Counted from the stretch's first letter, positions 1-10,806 are shown. The stretch is DNA of 64,000 nt from Cichorium intybus (GCA_023525715.1 CM042016.1:84696382-84760381), one strand, 5' to 3'. The notes: generated by a model not told the origin, from the letters alone. Translations and numbers: made by a program.

Positions 1-770
1 TAAACGACTGCAACACTACTTCTCGCTTTATCATTTCCTTTCCTCAACTATGGACAATCCTGTTTGCAGTGCCCTTTCTACTTGTAATTATAACACTTAG
101 CATTGGCAGAAGTTTTTGACTTGGAACATGCATTTCCTTGGTTACCACCACCTCATTCTATTGTTCTTCCTCTGCTCACAAACAACCCTAAACCAAAACC
201 CTCTTCTATAACCAAAACTATCCTCTTGTGTTCCTTGGACAACAAGGAATCATTCACTGTAATTTTTGTCCTACCACATAGCATGGTATCAACAAAATTT
301 TCTTACAAGTTTGGCAGTGAATATAACATAATCAATGCATGATCCTCGTCTTCAATCTTCACAACAACACCTTGCATATCCATAATGATTTGATTGAAGG
401 TATCAAGGTAGTCTCTAACCGGAGTGCTTTCAGACATTCCTAGAGTGTATAGATGTTGCTTTTGATACAACCTAGTCGTGAAAGATTTGTTCTAGTACTT
501 GCTACACAACATCTCACAAAGACTAGAAGCAGACGTCTGGTCAACAACCTCCATTAAAACATTATCACCCAAGCTCATTAAAATCCCACTATGTGCTTTT
601 ACAAGAATATCCTTCTTCTTTGTGTCTGTCATGTCTTTTAGAAAGCTCGTTTCTCCTTCCAACGCCATTGCACAACGTTGTTGAACGAAAAGACCCTTCA
701 TATTTACCTTCCATAAGGTAAAGTCATTTGAGCCGTTGAACTTCTCCAACTCGAACTTCTGAGTTGACAT
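1..770 (-). pseudogene. Ty1/copia gag fragment, decayed
   Basis: This is the start of a copia gag polyprotein read on the minus strand, running from about 770 down to the window edge. The first 92 codons are open and begin MSTQKFELEKFNGSNDFTLW, the usual plant copia gag opening. Further on, near 100-40, a CCHC zinc knuckle is recognisable on the minus strand but is damaged: its second cysteine reads Tyr and a stop codon interrupts it. Gag would coat the element RNA in virus-like particles; this copy cannot. The primer-binding site lies just upstream at 800-811. The rest of the element is outside the window. Confidence 0.8.
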
Positions 771-799
771 CTTTAATCAAAAGATCAAGAACCAAAATA

Positions 800-1210
800 G
801 CTCTGATACCACTTATTGGGTGTGGGTCGTCTGGGTCAGACCTGTAAACGAGACAAACAAAGACTGGTTTAATGGAATAAAACCGAGAAACACACGTAAC
901 AACTTACAAAATTATATGGACAAAATATACAAGATATAACGTGGTTCAATCTAAGATGACCTACGTCTACCAGCAAGGGGAGTATTCTTCTTTTCTTGCA
1001 TGGAGAATAATATAAGTTAAAATGTTGCAAATATTGATTCACTCTAAAACAAGCACTCTCATCCTTTAGAGATGGCACCCACTATATATAGTATCAGTTA
1101 ACATCATTAACCTTATATATAGAGGACAAATCCTTAATCCTACTACCACGCTAAAGGTATGGACTTTTCGACCAGATCTCGAAAAATCCGTTGACAGAAT
1201 ATTGCATTAT
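800..1210 (-). repeat. Primer-binding site and LTR of the copia element
   Basis: Positions 800-811 read on the minus strand as TGGTATCAGAGC, complementary to the 3' end of initiator methionine tRNA, the usual plant LTR-element primer-binding site. The LTR begins directly beyond it at about 817 (TGGGTGTGGG on the + strand). A TATATATAG block at 1083-1091 sits where a U3 TATA box would be for minus-strand transcription. The outer LTR edge could not be fixed; it lies somewhere between about 1200 and 1500. Confidence 0.55.
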
Positions 1211-1506
1211 GCTCCTTGAAGTCAACGCTACCCAAAGTCAACTATCCCTCTTGCATCAGAAGTTGCCAAGCTGACTTAAAACCAGTCCAAGACTTCTTCT
1301 CTCAGTCACCTCCTTCAGTTAGGGACCGCTTCGGATACGACTTGCTTCAGACGGGGGGGATTTCCTCGGATGTGAATTTCCTTGGTGTTGGACTGCATCA
1401 GATCACTCCACTCGTCAGTGTGAACCAACTACTAATAGGTATGACTTTTGTTACATCATCACTTTGAATGGTATATCTTCCATCAACATTCTTCTCAGAT
1501 CAACCT

Positions 1507-1542
1507 TGTGTGTGTCTATGTGTGTGTGTATGTACATATGTA

Positions 1543-1593
<51 letters not shown>

Positions 1594-1624
1594 TGTGTGT
1601 GTGTGTGAGTGAGTGAGTGAGTGA
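1507..1624. repeat. Compound microsatellite (TG)n(TA)n(TG)n(AGTG)n
   Basis: An alternating purine-pyrimidine tract: TG repeats, about 15 TA units, a second TG block, then GAGT tetramers. No gene lies on it. Confidence 0.95.
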
Positions 1625-3179
1625 AGGAGGAACATAAAGAACATGAACGATTTTCCTTTTTGATTTTTGGATTTTGGTTTTTTTTTCCAAACATGAAAGA
1701 TTTAGAGCTTTTCTTTGAAAAAGAAAATTTGAGACACAATTGTATAACAAGAACATGAATGATTTTGTGTTATTCTTTTTAGAGTAATTATCCATGTATG
1801 TTATCAACATTCGTGAAAAAGGGGAATAAAAATAAGTCATGTAACGCTTAAATTTATACACAAATTGATCTCGTCATTAATAATAAAATGAAAGAGTTAA
1901 ATTGATACACAAGCGATTTTTCGCTTTCTCGTAATTTTTTTATTATAGTAAAATGATTGGATATTTTCAAGGTACTATTTTATTTTGAAAAATGATTTGA
2001 TCTTATTCAAATTAATTCAATTTATACAATTAGATCCATGAAATATGATGTTAGAAAAAATGCAAGGATTTTTATTTTTAAATATCAAAATATTATATTT
2101 GTTCAACCTAATATATAAATATCATATCTATCCGTTAGAAACGTTCTAAATATCATATTTGCTTGGCTTAATTTCTAAATATTATATTTACTCTTCATAA
2201 ACTTTCAAAATATCAAAATTACTCAAATTCATAATTTTAGCATATTTAAACATTTTATAATCATTTTAAATACATATTTTTTTATCAGTTGACCATTATA
2301 TCCTCTAATAAATCTAAGTTTATAATATCTAAAATCAATTTCTCAAACCATAGTTGCTAGTCTCCCATAAATCCAATCATCTCCACTTCTTCACTAAGAT
2401 CTGAGTTGATCGCGTCGTCTCCAACATATTATTCATCGATATCATCTCCAACCGTTATTTTAGGAAAGCAATAGAAAAACGGGGTAACCAAAGACAAAAT
2501 CAATGAACAAGATGTCGGAGACGACATGGCAAACTCAATACCTGAGAATAAACACTATGGATTAGGGGAAACTAACAACGAGGGTTTGATAAATCAATTT
2601 TAAATATTTTAAATTTAGATTTATAAGATATGCATAGTAGCCAATTGACAAAATAATAATTTAAACTTATTATAAAATGTTAAAAATAAGATTTAGACAA
2701 ATATATTTTAAAATTTTATAAAAGATAAATATTAATTTAAAAATTATGTTGGACAAATATTATATTTTATAATTTTATAAATTATAAATATAATATATAA
2801 AAATTAGTGTGAACAAGATCTTCTCATAAAAAATATTCTTAAAATCTACGGATCTTTTCCTTGTGAGATTAATAACTATTATATAATAAAATATTGACAA
2901 TACAATCTTTTCCCCATTTTTCATTTTTTTATCAGCTTTAAGTACATGCTTTTCTATTTTCAAAAGAGAATCATAAGCTAACATTGCACACGGTATATCT
3001 GCATCATCATGATGTAATATCATATGGGTTTGGTTTCTTGTAATGGGGAAAGAATCAAAATCATGGTCACAATTGGTGCACACCTAATTCCTCCACGACA
3101 CCACCACCCCCTTCCGCCATTATATCAGTCTGAGTTGGCCTTCGAGAAGTCAAACACGCACACACACACCCATACACAC
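1625..3179. other. AT-rich spacer upstream of pirin, no gene seen
   Basis: AT-rich DNA with no open reading frame that resembles a protein. The last 120 bases, upstream of the TATA box, contain a short CA repeat (about 3154-3170). This interval presumably includes the pirin promoter. Confidence 0.6.
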
Positions 3180-3187
3180 TATAAATA
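3180..3187 (+). promoter_or_regulatory. Candidate TATA box of the pirin gene
   Basis: TATAAATA lies 53 bases before the pirin start codon. With the usual spacing, transcription would start near 3212, giving a very short leader. The placement is suggestive only; no transcript evidence is available. Confidence 0.5.
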
Positions 3188-3239
3188 CATCGCAATCGGC
3201 AATACCCACATAGCAAATCCAAAATCAACGAAGATATAC

Positions 3240-6200
3240 ATGCAATTGTTGAGATCTACTATTATCCCTCATCTTACAACACGATTGACGGCGTTTTCCG
3301 GCAGAAATAGCAGCAAATTCGTCATGACCACCACGTCGGAGGATGTTGGATTCAGTGCGCCGAGATTGGTGACGAAGAAGGTTTTGGCGAAGAGTCAGAG
3401 CGAAGGAGATGGGGCAGTTGTTCGTAGAAGCATCGGAAGGTAGTTGTTGTGGTTTGTTTATTGCTTTGATCTTCTCGCATTGTTCAAACTTCAAATTCCT
3501 GATTTGTGGTTTGATTTACAGGCCGGAATTGAAGTCTCTCGATCCTTTCCTTATGTTAGACGAATTTTCTGGTAATTATTGTTTTCGGATACATAATTTG
3601 GATGATTTTCAATTGAAATTTCTAGTTTCGATTACGGTTTACAAGTTTCTTCCCTTTTAATCAAATTCAAATCCTTGTTTGTTCAGTTTCTGCACCAGCT
3701 GGATTCCCAGATCATCCCCATAGAGGTATGTGATCCTTTCTTTCTTTTGTTCTATAAACAACATATATAATTATTAAACAAAGTATATAAGACTATACAA
3801 CTTTGAATATATATCTTTAGAGATTTCTTTGATTATATAAAACTAATTTTTATTCTTTATATTTAATGTATAACAGTCATGTAAGTTAATTAAAATATAG
3901 TAATACTATGAAGTTCAATAATATAAATGCTTAAAATGAAACTATTGTTGATATACTACACTAAACTCGATGTCTTATTAGCAACGAGTATCATTTGTCA
4001 AGAATCAACTTCGTTGGCGGCTTTTATTAATATAAAGAGTAAATTACAATTTTGGTCCCGGTGGTTGTCTCAAAATTGCACCTTTAGTCATTATTTTGGA
4101 TTTTCACTCTCATGGTCCCTGTACTGCTCATTTCCTTACACTATTGGTCCCTCTTGCGGTTACCGTCCATACACCTTCCGTTAACCCTTGTGTGTCTCTT
4201 TCACGTGAGGGTAAAAAAGTTTTTTTTTCCGCTTGGAGTTTAATGGCGGCATTTGCACCATACCACCAGCACATGCATACCATAACTGTGCATCTAAGCT
4301 TTTTTCCGCTTCATTCATGGGTTTCTTTTTTATCGCGTTTATTCTTCAAACTTGTTTTCGGATTATGGTGTCCGATCGTTAAGAAAGACGAAACGTTTTC
4401 ATCGCGTTCCTGGAATGGGAATCGACTCAAGGAGTTTTCATGATTCGTGAATCCATATGGGAACGGATGCATTTGGTTGAACCGGAGACGGTGGTCCAGT
4501 CCAAACTGACAATTATGCCTGGCTCCCTGAATGCTCGTAAGGAGGGGGAAATCGGGAGGTTGAGGGTAACAGAGCTTCTTTCTAGGTGGCGAAAATGGGG
4601 AAATATGAATCGCCGGCATGCTCGCCACCAATTCAACTAACCACGGGTTGACTCGCTTCACGTTTTGCAACAATTCTGGTTCATCCCAAGCAACCTTCAT
4701 ATCATCCCAACAAAAATGTCAAGAACTCGAAAATGGTTAATGGCTGTCCGTTGGCTGCAAGAGTCGCAGCTTCGATCACTGATTCAGCGCTCGCTTTTCC
4801 TTTTCCTTGGTCATTCGGGGAGTTGGAAGTCTCGTTTTGTGGTCGGAATCCGGCGAACCCACCGCCATATAGAGATGAAGCAGTGGAATTGTCGAGAAAC
4901 CCTCCACCGATTCCTCTCTTTGCTCTCCTAATTCCAACACAAAGTTCGCCATTATCGGCTCTTAAAAACACAATGGAATCACCTGCAATCAGCTTCTTAT
5001 GGTTCACGAAATTGCTCTAGCCGGTGGTTAAAAGATGCCGGCGGGGAGTCCCTCTGTAGATATGTCTGAACTTCCATACCTGGCCGTGAACTTCATCAGT
5101 GTCGGAATCCGCCATGAACTTGACGGCGGATACTGAACATTTCTGGTGTCGGAATGCTGAACATGGCCTTGAGGAAAATAAAGAACCTTGGAGTTTAATG
5201 GCGGCATTTGCACCCTACCACCAGCACATGCATGCCATAACTGTGAATCCAAGCTTTTTTCCGCTTCATTCATGGGTTTCTTCACATAATCCAAGTCTTT
5301 TTTACCCTTCTGCAGGTGTGTGAGGAAAATACCTTTTTACCCTCACGTGAGACGCACACACAAGGGTTAACAGAGGGTGCATGGACGGTAACCGCAAAAG
5401 GGACCAATAGTGTAAGGAAATGAGCGGTACAGGGACCATGAGAGTGAAAATCCAAAAGGATGACTAAAGGTGCAATTTTGGGACAACCACAGGGACCAAA
5501 ATTGTAATTTACTCTAATATAAATGACACTTTCTAGTTTATGGTGTTTTAAAATAATATAATATTTGTATGGAGTTCTCACTAGTGATATTTAATAAAAT
5601 ATTCTTTTTTGTGCAGGCTTTGAGACTGTTACATACATGCTAGAGGTAACCATTTAATATAGGGTTTAGGTCAAATTTGGTCACTTAACTTTTAATTTTG
5701 TGCTCATTTAGTCACTTAACTCTTTTTAAGTTGTAAAAGGTCACCGAACTTATTATTTTGTGCCAAATTGGTCATTAAACTTTTTTTGTGGTCACTTAAC
5801 TTTTGAAATTGTGTCAAAATGGTCACTAAACTTTCGAAGTTGTACTCATTCAATTTTGTTTTGTTTTCTTTTTTAGAAATTGTTTTTACAAATTCTTTTT
5901 TTATTTCGTTTTTACATGTTTTCTATAATTCGTTTTATAACCTCATTTTTACATGATTTTGAAAAAAACATGAAAAACGAAGTAAAAAAATGAAGTTGTA
6001 TAAATAGATTGTGACAAACAAAAAATGCAAAAACGTACTAAAAAAGTAAGTTATAAAACCGAATTGTGAAAAGACATTTAAAAACAAAGCAAAAAAAAAA
6101 ACGAATTTTAAACAAACATGTAAAATGAATTTGTAAAAACGAATCCTGGAAAAAAGAAAACAAAACAAAATTGAATGAGTACAATTTCGAAAGTTTAGTG

Positions 6201-6862
6201 ACCATTTTGACACAATTTCAAAAGTTAAGTGACCACAAAAAAAGTTTAATGACCAATTTGGCACAAAATAATAAGTTCGGTGACCTTTTACAACTTAAAA
6301 AGAGTTAAGTGACTAAATGAGCACAAAATCAAAAGTTAAGTGACCAAATTTGACCTAAACCCTTTAATATACTTATTTCTTTTTTTTTTTTAATCTTTTT
6401 TTCCCTTTAATTAATCTAAAGAATGACATGAAATATTTGGATTATTTTAGGGAGCTTTTACACACCAAGATTTTTCTGGGCACAAGGGAACTATCAGAGC
6501 GGGTGATGTTCAGGTATAATTAACAACACGATAATATTTTAATTTTTAACATGTCAATCGTTATTGTTGATTTTGTATTAAGGAATTGATATAAAGGTGT
6601 GATTACGCATTTATTTAATGGATATTTTATTCAAAATATGTACTTTTGAAAAGACGTTTTATCTGTTTTTCTTGACAAAATATGAAAAGAAACGTGATCG
6701 GTGCTAATATTAATGTTATTAATGTACATATGTATTGTGGGTCCAGTGGATGACGGCAGGAAGAGGGATCATTCACTCAGAAATGCCGGCGGCTACAGGT
6801 GTCCAAAAGGGTTTGCAACTTTGGATCAATCTTTCCTCCAAAGACAAAATGTAAGAACATAA

Positions 6863-6893
<31 letters not shown>

Positions 6894-7549
6894 CATCGTT
6901 TCATCTTTCTTTATAATCGTAACCCTACAATTCCAGAGTTCGAGTCTCAGCAGTTACATTAGTGTGGGCCAGCTCAGGGTTGCTGGAAAAATAATTTTTA
7001 ACAGAAACATTAATGTAACGACACAATACATATGCAAATAATAATACGACGTTTTTCAAATACAGGGTTGAACCGAATTACCAAGAACTATTACGAGAAG
7101 ACATCAAGACAGTCGAGAGGGACGGAGTGAAGGTCACAATCATCGCGGGAGAGTCAATGGGGGTCAAATCTCCGGTCTACACTCGAACTCCCACAATGTT
7201 TCTTGATTTCACTCTCGAACCCGGAGCCCAAATGCACCAACTGGTTCCCGAGTCTTGGAATTCATTTGTGTATGTGATTGAAGGAGAAGGGGTGTTTGGG
7301 TCCATGGATTCGAAACCGATATCGGCTCACCATGTTTTGGTGTTGAGTCTAGGGGATGGGCTCAGTGTTTGGAACCGCGGGTCGAACCCATTGCGGTTTG
7401 TGTTGATTGGAGGGCAACCGATTAACGAGCCCGTGGTTCAGTACGGGCCTTTTGTGATGAACACACAAGAAGAGATTGAGAAGACTTTACAAGACTATCA
7501 TTATTGCCAAAATGGGTTTGAAAAGGCTAAGCATTGGATATCGGGTTAA
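3240..7549 (+). CDS. Pirin-like protein (cupin superfamily), 7 exons
   Basis: Exons at 3240-3439, 3522-3571, 3687-3725, 5617-5645, 6451-6513, 6747-6850 and 7066-7549 join in frame with GT-AG introns to 322 residues. Pirins are iron-binding bicupin proteins of the nucleus or cytosol; animal pirin is a transcription cofactor, and some pirins have quercetinase activity. The four metal ligands of the N-terminal cupin are visible: H93 and H95 in DHPHRG, H137 and E139 in HSEMP. The C-terminal half (exon 7) is the pirin C domain. The first 28 residues before M29 contain Arg, Ser and Thr and no acidic residue, so they could be an organelle-targeting extension; initiation at M29 would give the usual pirin length. 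Introns 3 and 4 are swollen by transposons, but every splice site is intact, so the gene looks functional. Confidence 0.93.
4232..5283. repeat. 96-bp direct repeat of the ARF 5' end inside the Pack-MULE
   Basis: Positions 4232-4327 and 5187-5283 are near-identical direct repeats that cover the ARF start codon and about 28 codons. Each abuts a different neighbour: the right copy continues into ARF coding, the left runs into the TIR. This points to an internal duplication or template switch during capture. Confidence 0.85.
4233..5294 (-). pseudogene. Captured, truncated ARF10/16-type auxin response factor
   Basis: On the minus strand, four blocks match auxin response factors of the ARF10/16/17 group. 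In order they are: the N-terminus (LDSQLWHACAGG, MPPLNSKVLYFPQGH; start at 5271); the C-terminal half of the B3 DNA-binding domain (VWKFRHIYRGTPRRH, then FVNHKKLIAGDSIVFLR); a downstream block starting MKVAWDEPELLQNVKR near 4700; and the IQGARHN segment near 4530. The first half of B3 and the sequence between blocks are missing. A Trp codon in the B3 block has become TAG near 5020, and frame changes join the pieces. A second copy of the N-terminus (LDAQLWYACAGGMVQMPP) lies at 4233-4327. It cannot make a complete factor. No intron is obvious, but the parent gene may have few. Confidence 0.88.
4516..4536 (-). promoter_or_regulatory. Retained miR160 target site of the captured ARF
   Basis: On the minus strand this codes the IQGARH stretch in which miR160 cuts ARF10/16/17 mRNAs. 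The + strand here matches mature miR160 at 18 of 21 positions, with differences only at miRNA positions 15, 20 and 21. A minus-strand transcript would therefore pair with miR160 through the seed and the cleavage centre. The miR160-ARF relation is established; whether this copy is transcribed is unknown. Confidence 0.8.
5662..6362. mobile_element. 701-bp foldback MITE, Mutator-like, in pirin intron 4
   Basis: Termini GGGTTTAGGTCAAATTTGGT and its reverse complement extend into arms of roughly 200 bp. The motif TTGGTCACTTAACTTTT recurs within each arm. A perfect 9-bp target duplication TTTAATATA flanks it (5653-5661 and 6363-6371). There is no coding capacity. It fills most of pirin intron 4 and would form a very long hairpin in the pre-mRNA. 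Confidence 0.92.
6864..6891. repeat. (AAT)n microsatellite in pirin intron 6
   Basis: About nine AAT units, 13 bases after the exon 6 splice donor. Confidence 0.9.
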
Positions 7550-7677
7550 GATGGATATATAGACCAATGTTGTAGTAATTTGTTTTTGCATTGTTTACAA
7601 AGTTTTTTTTATTGGGGTTAGTCTTTTTTCTCATAGATGAATTTGACAAATTCAAAAAGATTGTAGATCTTATTTCG

Positions 7678-7683
7678 AATAAA
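7678..7683 (+). terminator. Candidate polyadenylation signal of pirin
   Basis: AATAAA 129 bases after the pirin stop codon, in an AT-rich 3' UTR-like stretch. Confidence 0.5.
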
Positions 7684-7883
7684 GGATACATTGTTGTACT
7701 AATATAGTTTTGATTATATTTATAAAATGTGAATTGTGAACCATCGTGTTAGTGATTTTTTTTTTTGTTTGTTCTTAATAAAAAAAATTATTACTCAATC
7801 TGTGACTTTAATCACAGGTTAACTTTGTAATATGTGAATAGCATTTCACGTGTCTACTATACTTTTACCATATACATTTTAAA

Positions 7884-8051
7884 GAGTAAATTACAATTTT
7901 GGTCCTTGTGGTATATTGGTCATTTTACCTGGCCAAGAGACCAATAGTGTAAGCAAAAGTGTAGTTCAGGGACCATGAGCGTGGAAAAACGAAACGATGA
8001 CCAAAAGTGCAATTTCATGCAAACCACAGGGACCAAAATTGTAATTTACTC
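7884..8051. mobile_element. 168-bp MITE of the same Mutator-like family as 4037-5514
   Basis: It starts GAGTAAATTACAATTTTGGT, ends with the reverse complement, and has a perfect 9-bp target duplication CATTTTAAA (7875-7883, 8052-8060). It is mostly TIR sequence, with no cargo. Its inner TIR also matches the 20980-31102 element. Confidence 0.92.
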
Positions 8052-10147
8052 CATTTTAAATTTCTAACTTTTCACTTTCAATCTTAATTAATTTATTAAA
8101 TATAAAATAGTATTAGATGAATTGTAGACTTTTTAATATGATATTAAATGAAAAGCTTAAATTAAACTTTTAAATTATCTATATAATATATTTAAAACAA
8201 AATTACAGATTGATTTGTGTGATTTGCAAGTTGTTAGTTGATGACAACTATGAAAACATCTAGGTATCGAGTCCTTGTAGGTTCAGTTTCTTACGTGGAT
8301 GGTTTCTATGGTTTCATTTTGTTTTAAGATTTATCCGAAATTACTCTTTTACGCCTAATGTGATATTTTTATTAATTTATATTTCTTTTTTGTTTTAAAT
8401 TAAAGTTTTATTTATCATAAAATATCGACCTCAACATAAGCCTAATATTTTTTTCTCTTTCTATAACTACCACCTTCCTCTTATTTCTTTCTAAAAAAGT
8501 CACCACCTCCACCCTCTGTTCCAGCCACCGCTGTCGACCACTTTCCAACCACTGTCACCGGTCTCTTTCTAGGCACCACCACCACTTTCAGCTACACCAT
8601 TTATTAACAACGTCACCTTTATATCACAAACACACCACCACTCTATACTGCCCGCCTCACACAACCGGCATTGTCTTCATCTCCGTGAACCACTAATGTT
8701 GTACAGATCTCCTCTGCCCCTGGTGCCTACCTTTATATCACAAACACACCGGCTCGCCATCCAGACCTCCTCAGCCATAATGTCACTGCAGAAAGCAGCG
8801 ATAAAGTTGATGTTTCAGCTAGGGTGCTTTGGCAAAGTCATTATATATTCTGAAGAAAGTAGCGTCCAAGAAGGAAACACCATAGGTTTTGAACAAAGAT
8901 TGTTTTTGATATGGTATTAAATATGAACCCAAATCAAAATACAAGTAAATTTAAAATTTGACGAAATACTTTTTCTCAAATTAGTTAAAGGGTTTTAATG
9001 TATTAAAACTAAACTAAAATCGAAATGCCATATTAACTAAAAATATCCAAAAACTATTTTTTTATAATATCTAAAATTTTTACAAAGTAAGTTTTAAATC
9101 AATTAACAATAATAGTTACAAGTAACATAAAGTCATATATTATACCATGTTACATTAAAAACTAGTTGCAAGCAGGAGTAACGAGTAATGTAGTTCTAAT
9201 ATATGTTTATTATATATCATTCAAAATATTTAAAATTTTATTTAACAATTTAGTATAAGAATTATTTCATAAGTAAATGTTAATAACACAATTATTTTCA
9301 ATAAAATATTTTTATCAAATTTCCAACTATATAATTTTATCATGTGCAATGCGTTTACATTCGCCCAATAAATGCATAAATCGTGCATAAAAATTAATTT
9401 ATTTCACTTATAAGTATGTAAAAATAGTTTTTTCCTACACCTTAAAAATATCAATGTAAATTCCATGCATGCATACGCTTCTTAAAATTTAAACAATTTT
9501 ATTGACAACATTAATGCGGGGAAATTAAGTAGAGAAACGAAAACATGTAAATGTTGGAATTGTCATGTTATGAAGTTAACATTGTCCTTTTTGTATTGTT
9601 TTTTCATGAAACTTCAAAGAAGATCACTATAACAACAAAATCCGAATATCTAAAAATGAAACAACTTATAACACATAAATATAATCATATCCAAATACAA
9701 ATGAAAAATCACAATTCAAAAACACTATCTCTCATCATTCACTGTCACAATGACAATACAAATCACTTATGAAATAATTACAAACAATGAAGACAAACAC
9801 TTAAATTATTGCGTATTTAAGCATTGTTTTGTAGTGTGTTGGACCATCTTTTAATAGATTGAAAATCTCACAAACAATGAAATTATAAAAGAAAAACAAA
9901 TACAAAATTACAAATGAGAAATTACAATATGACAAAGACAATTTGACACAGATGACGTTTTCATTCACTCTGTTACGACCGTGAGACGAATCCCAATTTA
10001 CAAATTTCCAATTAAACAAAAGTCCAATTGACGAATGATTCTAGATAGGTTCCATAAAATAAACTAAAAACCATTTCAGATTTTCAATTTTAATCAAATT
10101 CTAGAATTCCAATGATGACATATCTGATTCCAACAATAAGTCAATAT
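8052..10147. other. AT-rich intergenic DNA, no gene seen
   Basis: There is a stretch rich in CCACCA near 8480-8600 and several short open frames without recognisable similarity. No splice-compatible gene model or element termini were found. Confidence 0.5.
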
Positions 10148-10163
10148 AATTCCTAAATATGTA

Positions 10164-10294
10164 ACAAGTTGGGGCTAGCTCACTTGGCTAACAAGGTGAT
10201 TACTAACAAGGAGGTCATGGGTTCAAACCCTGACACTAACATAATAAGGAGTAGTTTAGGAGTAAGAGTAGGATAGATTTGCCGTTCAAAAAAA
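10164..10294 (+). mobile_element. tRNA-derived SINE
   Basis: The 5' part resembles a tRNA: a box-A-like GGGGCTAGCTCACTTGGC and a box B GGTTCAAACCC, the internal RNA polymerase III promoter. The body ends in an A-run. A 16-bp target duplication, AATTCCTAAATATGTA, flanks it at 10148-10163 and 10295-10310. A second copy, in reverse, is at 35256-35404. Confidence 0.9.
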
Positions 10295-10480
10295 AATTCC
10301 TAAATATGTACCACAAATTTTCAAATTCCAAATGACCAAACACTGAAAATTTAAGAATACTTTGATAGATATGCATCGAAGATCAAATAAAGATTACAAT
10401 AACTCAAATGAAGACAAAATCCAAAATTTCAAACATGATTATTGGTGTAAAACTAAAAGAATTTTAACAAATATAATCTA

Positions 10481-10806
10481 TTAGAGCATCCACAATAGAA
10501 TAGTTTTTTCACAAAGCTTTTTTGTGTTTTTTTGGTGCCACATCATCAACAAATCACAAAAGCTTTTTCACCCACTATAGAAAAGCTTTTTCACTTAAGC
10601 TTTTTTTGATCTCACAATATCAATCACACATTTTAAATAATTTTATATAAAATAATCTACTAAAATATTGTTTTTGTGAAAAAGCTTTAGTTGTAGAGCT
10701 TACTAATCAGCAAGCTATATAAAAATGCTTAATATAGCTTTTTAAAAATGGGAGAGCTTTTTCATTGAAAAAGCTTTAAAAAAAACTCCGATTGTGGATG
10801 CTCTAA
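10481..10806. mobile_element. MITE with TTAGAGCATCCACAAT termini
   Basis: A 326-bp AT-rich element with inverted ends TTAGAGCATCCACAAT and ATTGTGGATGCTCTAA, and internal repeats of AAAGCTTTTTCA in both orientations. The superfamily was not settled because the target duplication is ambiguous (TTA/TAA belongs either to the ends or to the flanks). Confidence 0.75.

Larger units (their letters stand above)
4037..5514. mobile_element. Mutator-like element with captured gene (Pack-MULE type) in pirin intron 3
   Basis: The element begins GAGTAAATTACAATTTTGGT and ends with the reverse complement. The inverted repeats extend about 185 bp (4037-4220 against 5514-5330). A perfect 9-bp target duplication, TAATATAAA, flanks it at 4028-4036 and 5515-5523. 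A 9-bp duplication with long TIRs is the hallmark of Mutator-like elements. No transposase is present; the interior is host-gene sequence on the minus strand (see the ARF pseudogene). It is therefore non-autonomous. Confidence 0.9.

Noticed and set aside
1451..1861. Open frames of 136 and 79 codons over the TG/TA microsatellite.
   Set aside because: The translation is mostly repeats of Thr-His and Tyr-Ile from simple-sequence DNA.
4440..5323. Several + strand open frames inside pirin intron 3.
   Set aside because: They are the reverse strand of the ARF cargo, which is the strand with protein similarity.
6930..6995. GAGTTCGAGTCTC in pirin intron 6 looked like a tRNA box B, so a tRNA or SINE was considered.
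   Set aside because: No box A at the right distance, no cloverleaf, no A-tail and no flanking duplication.
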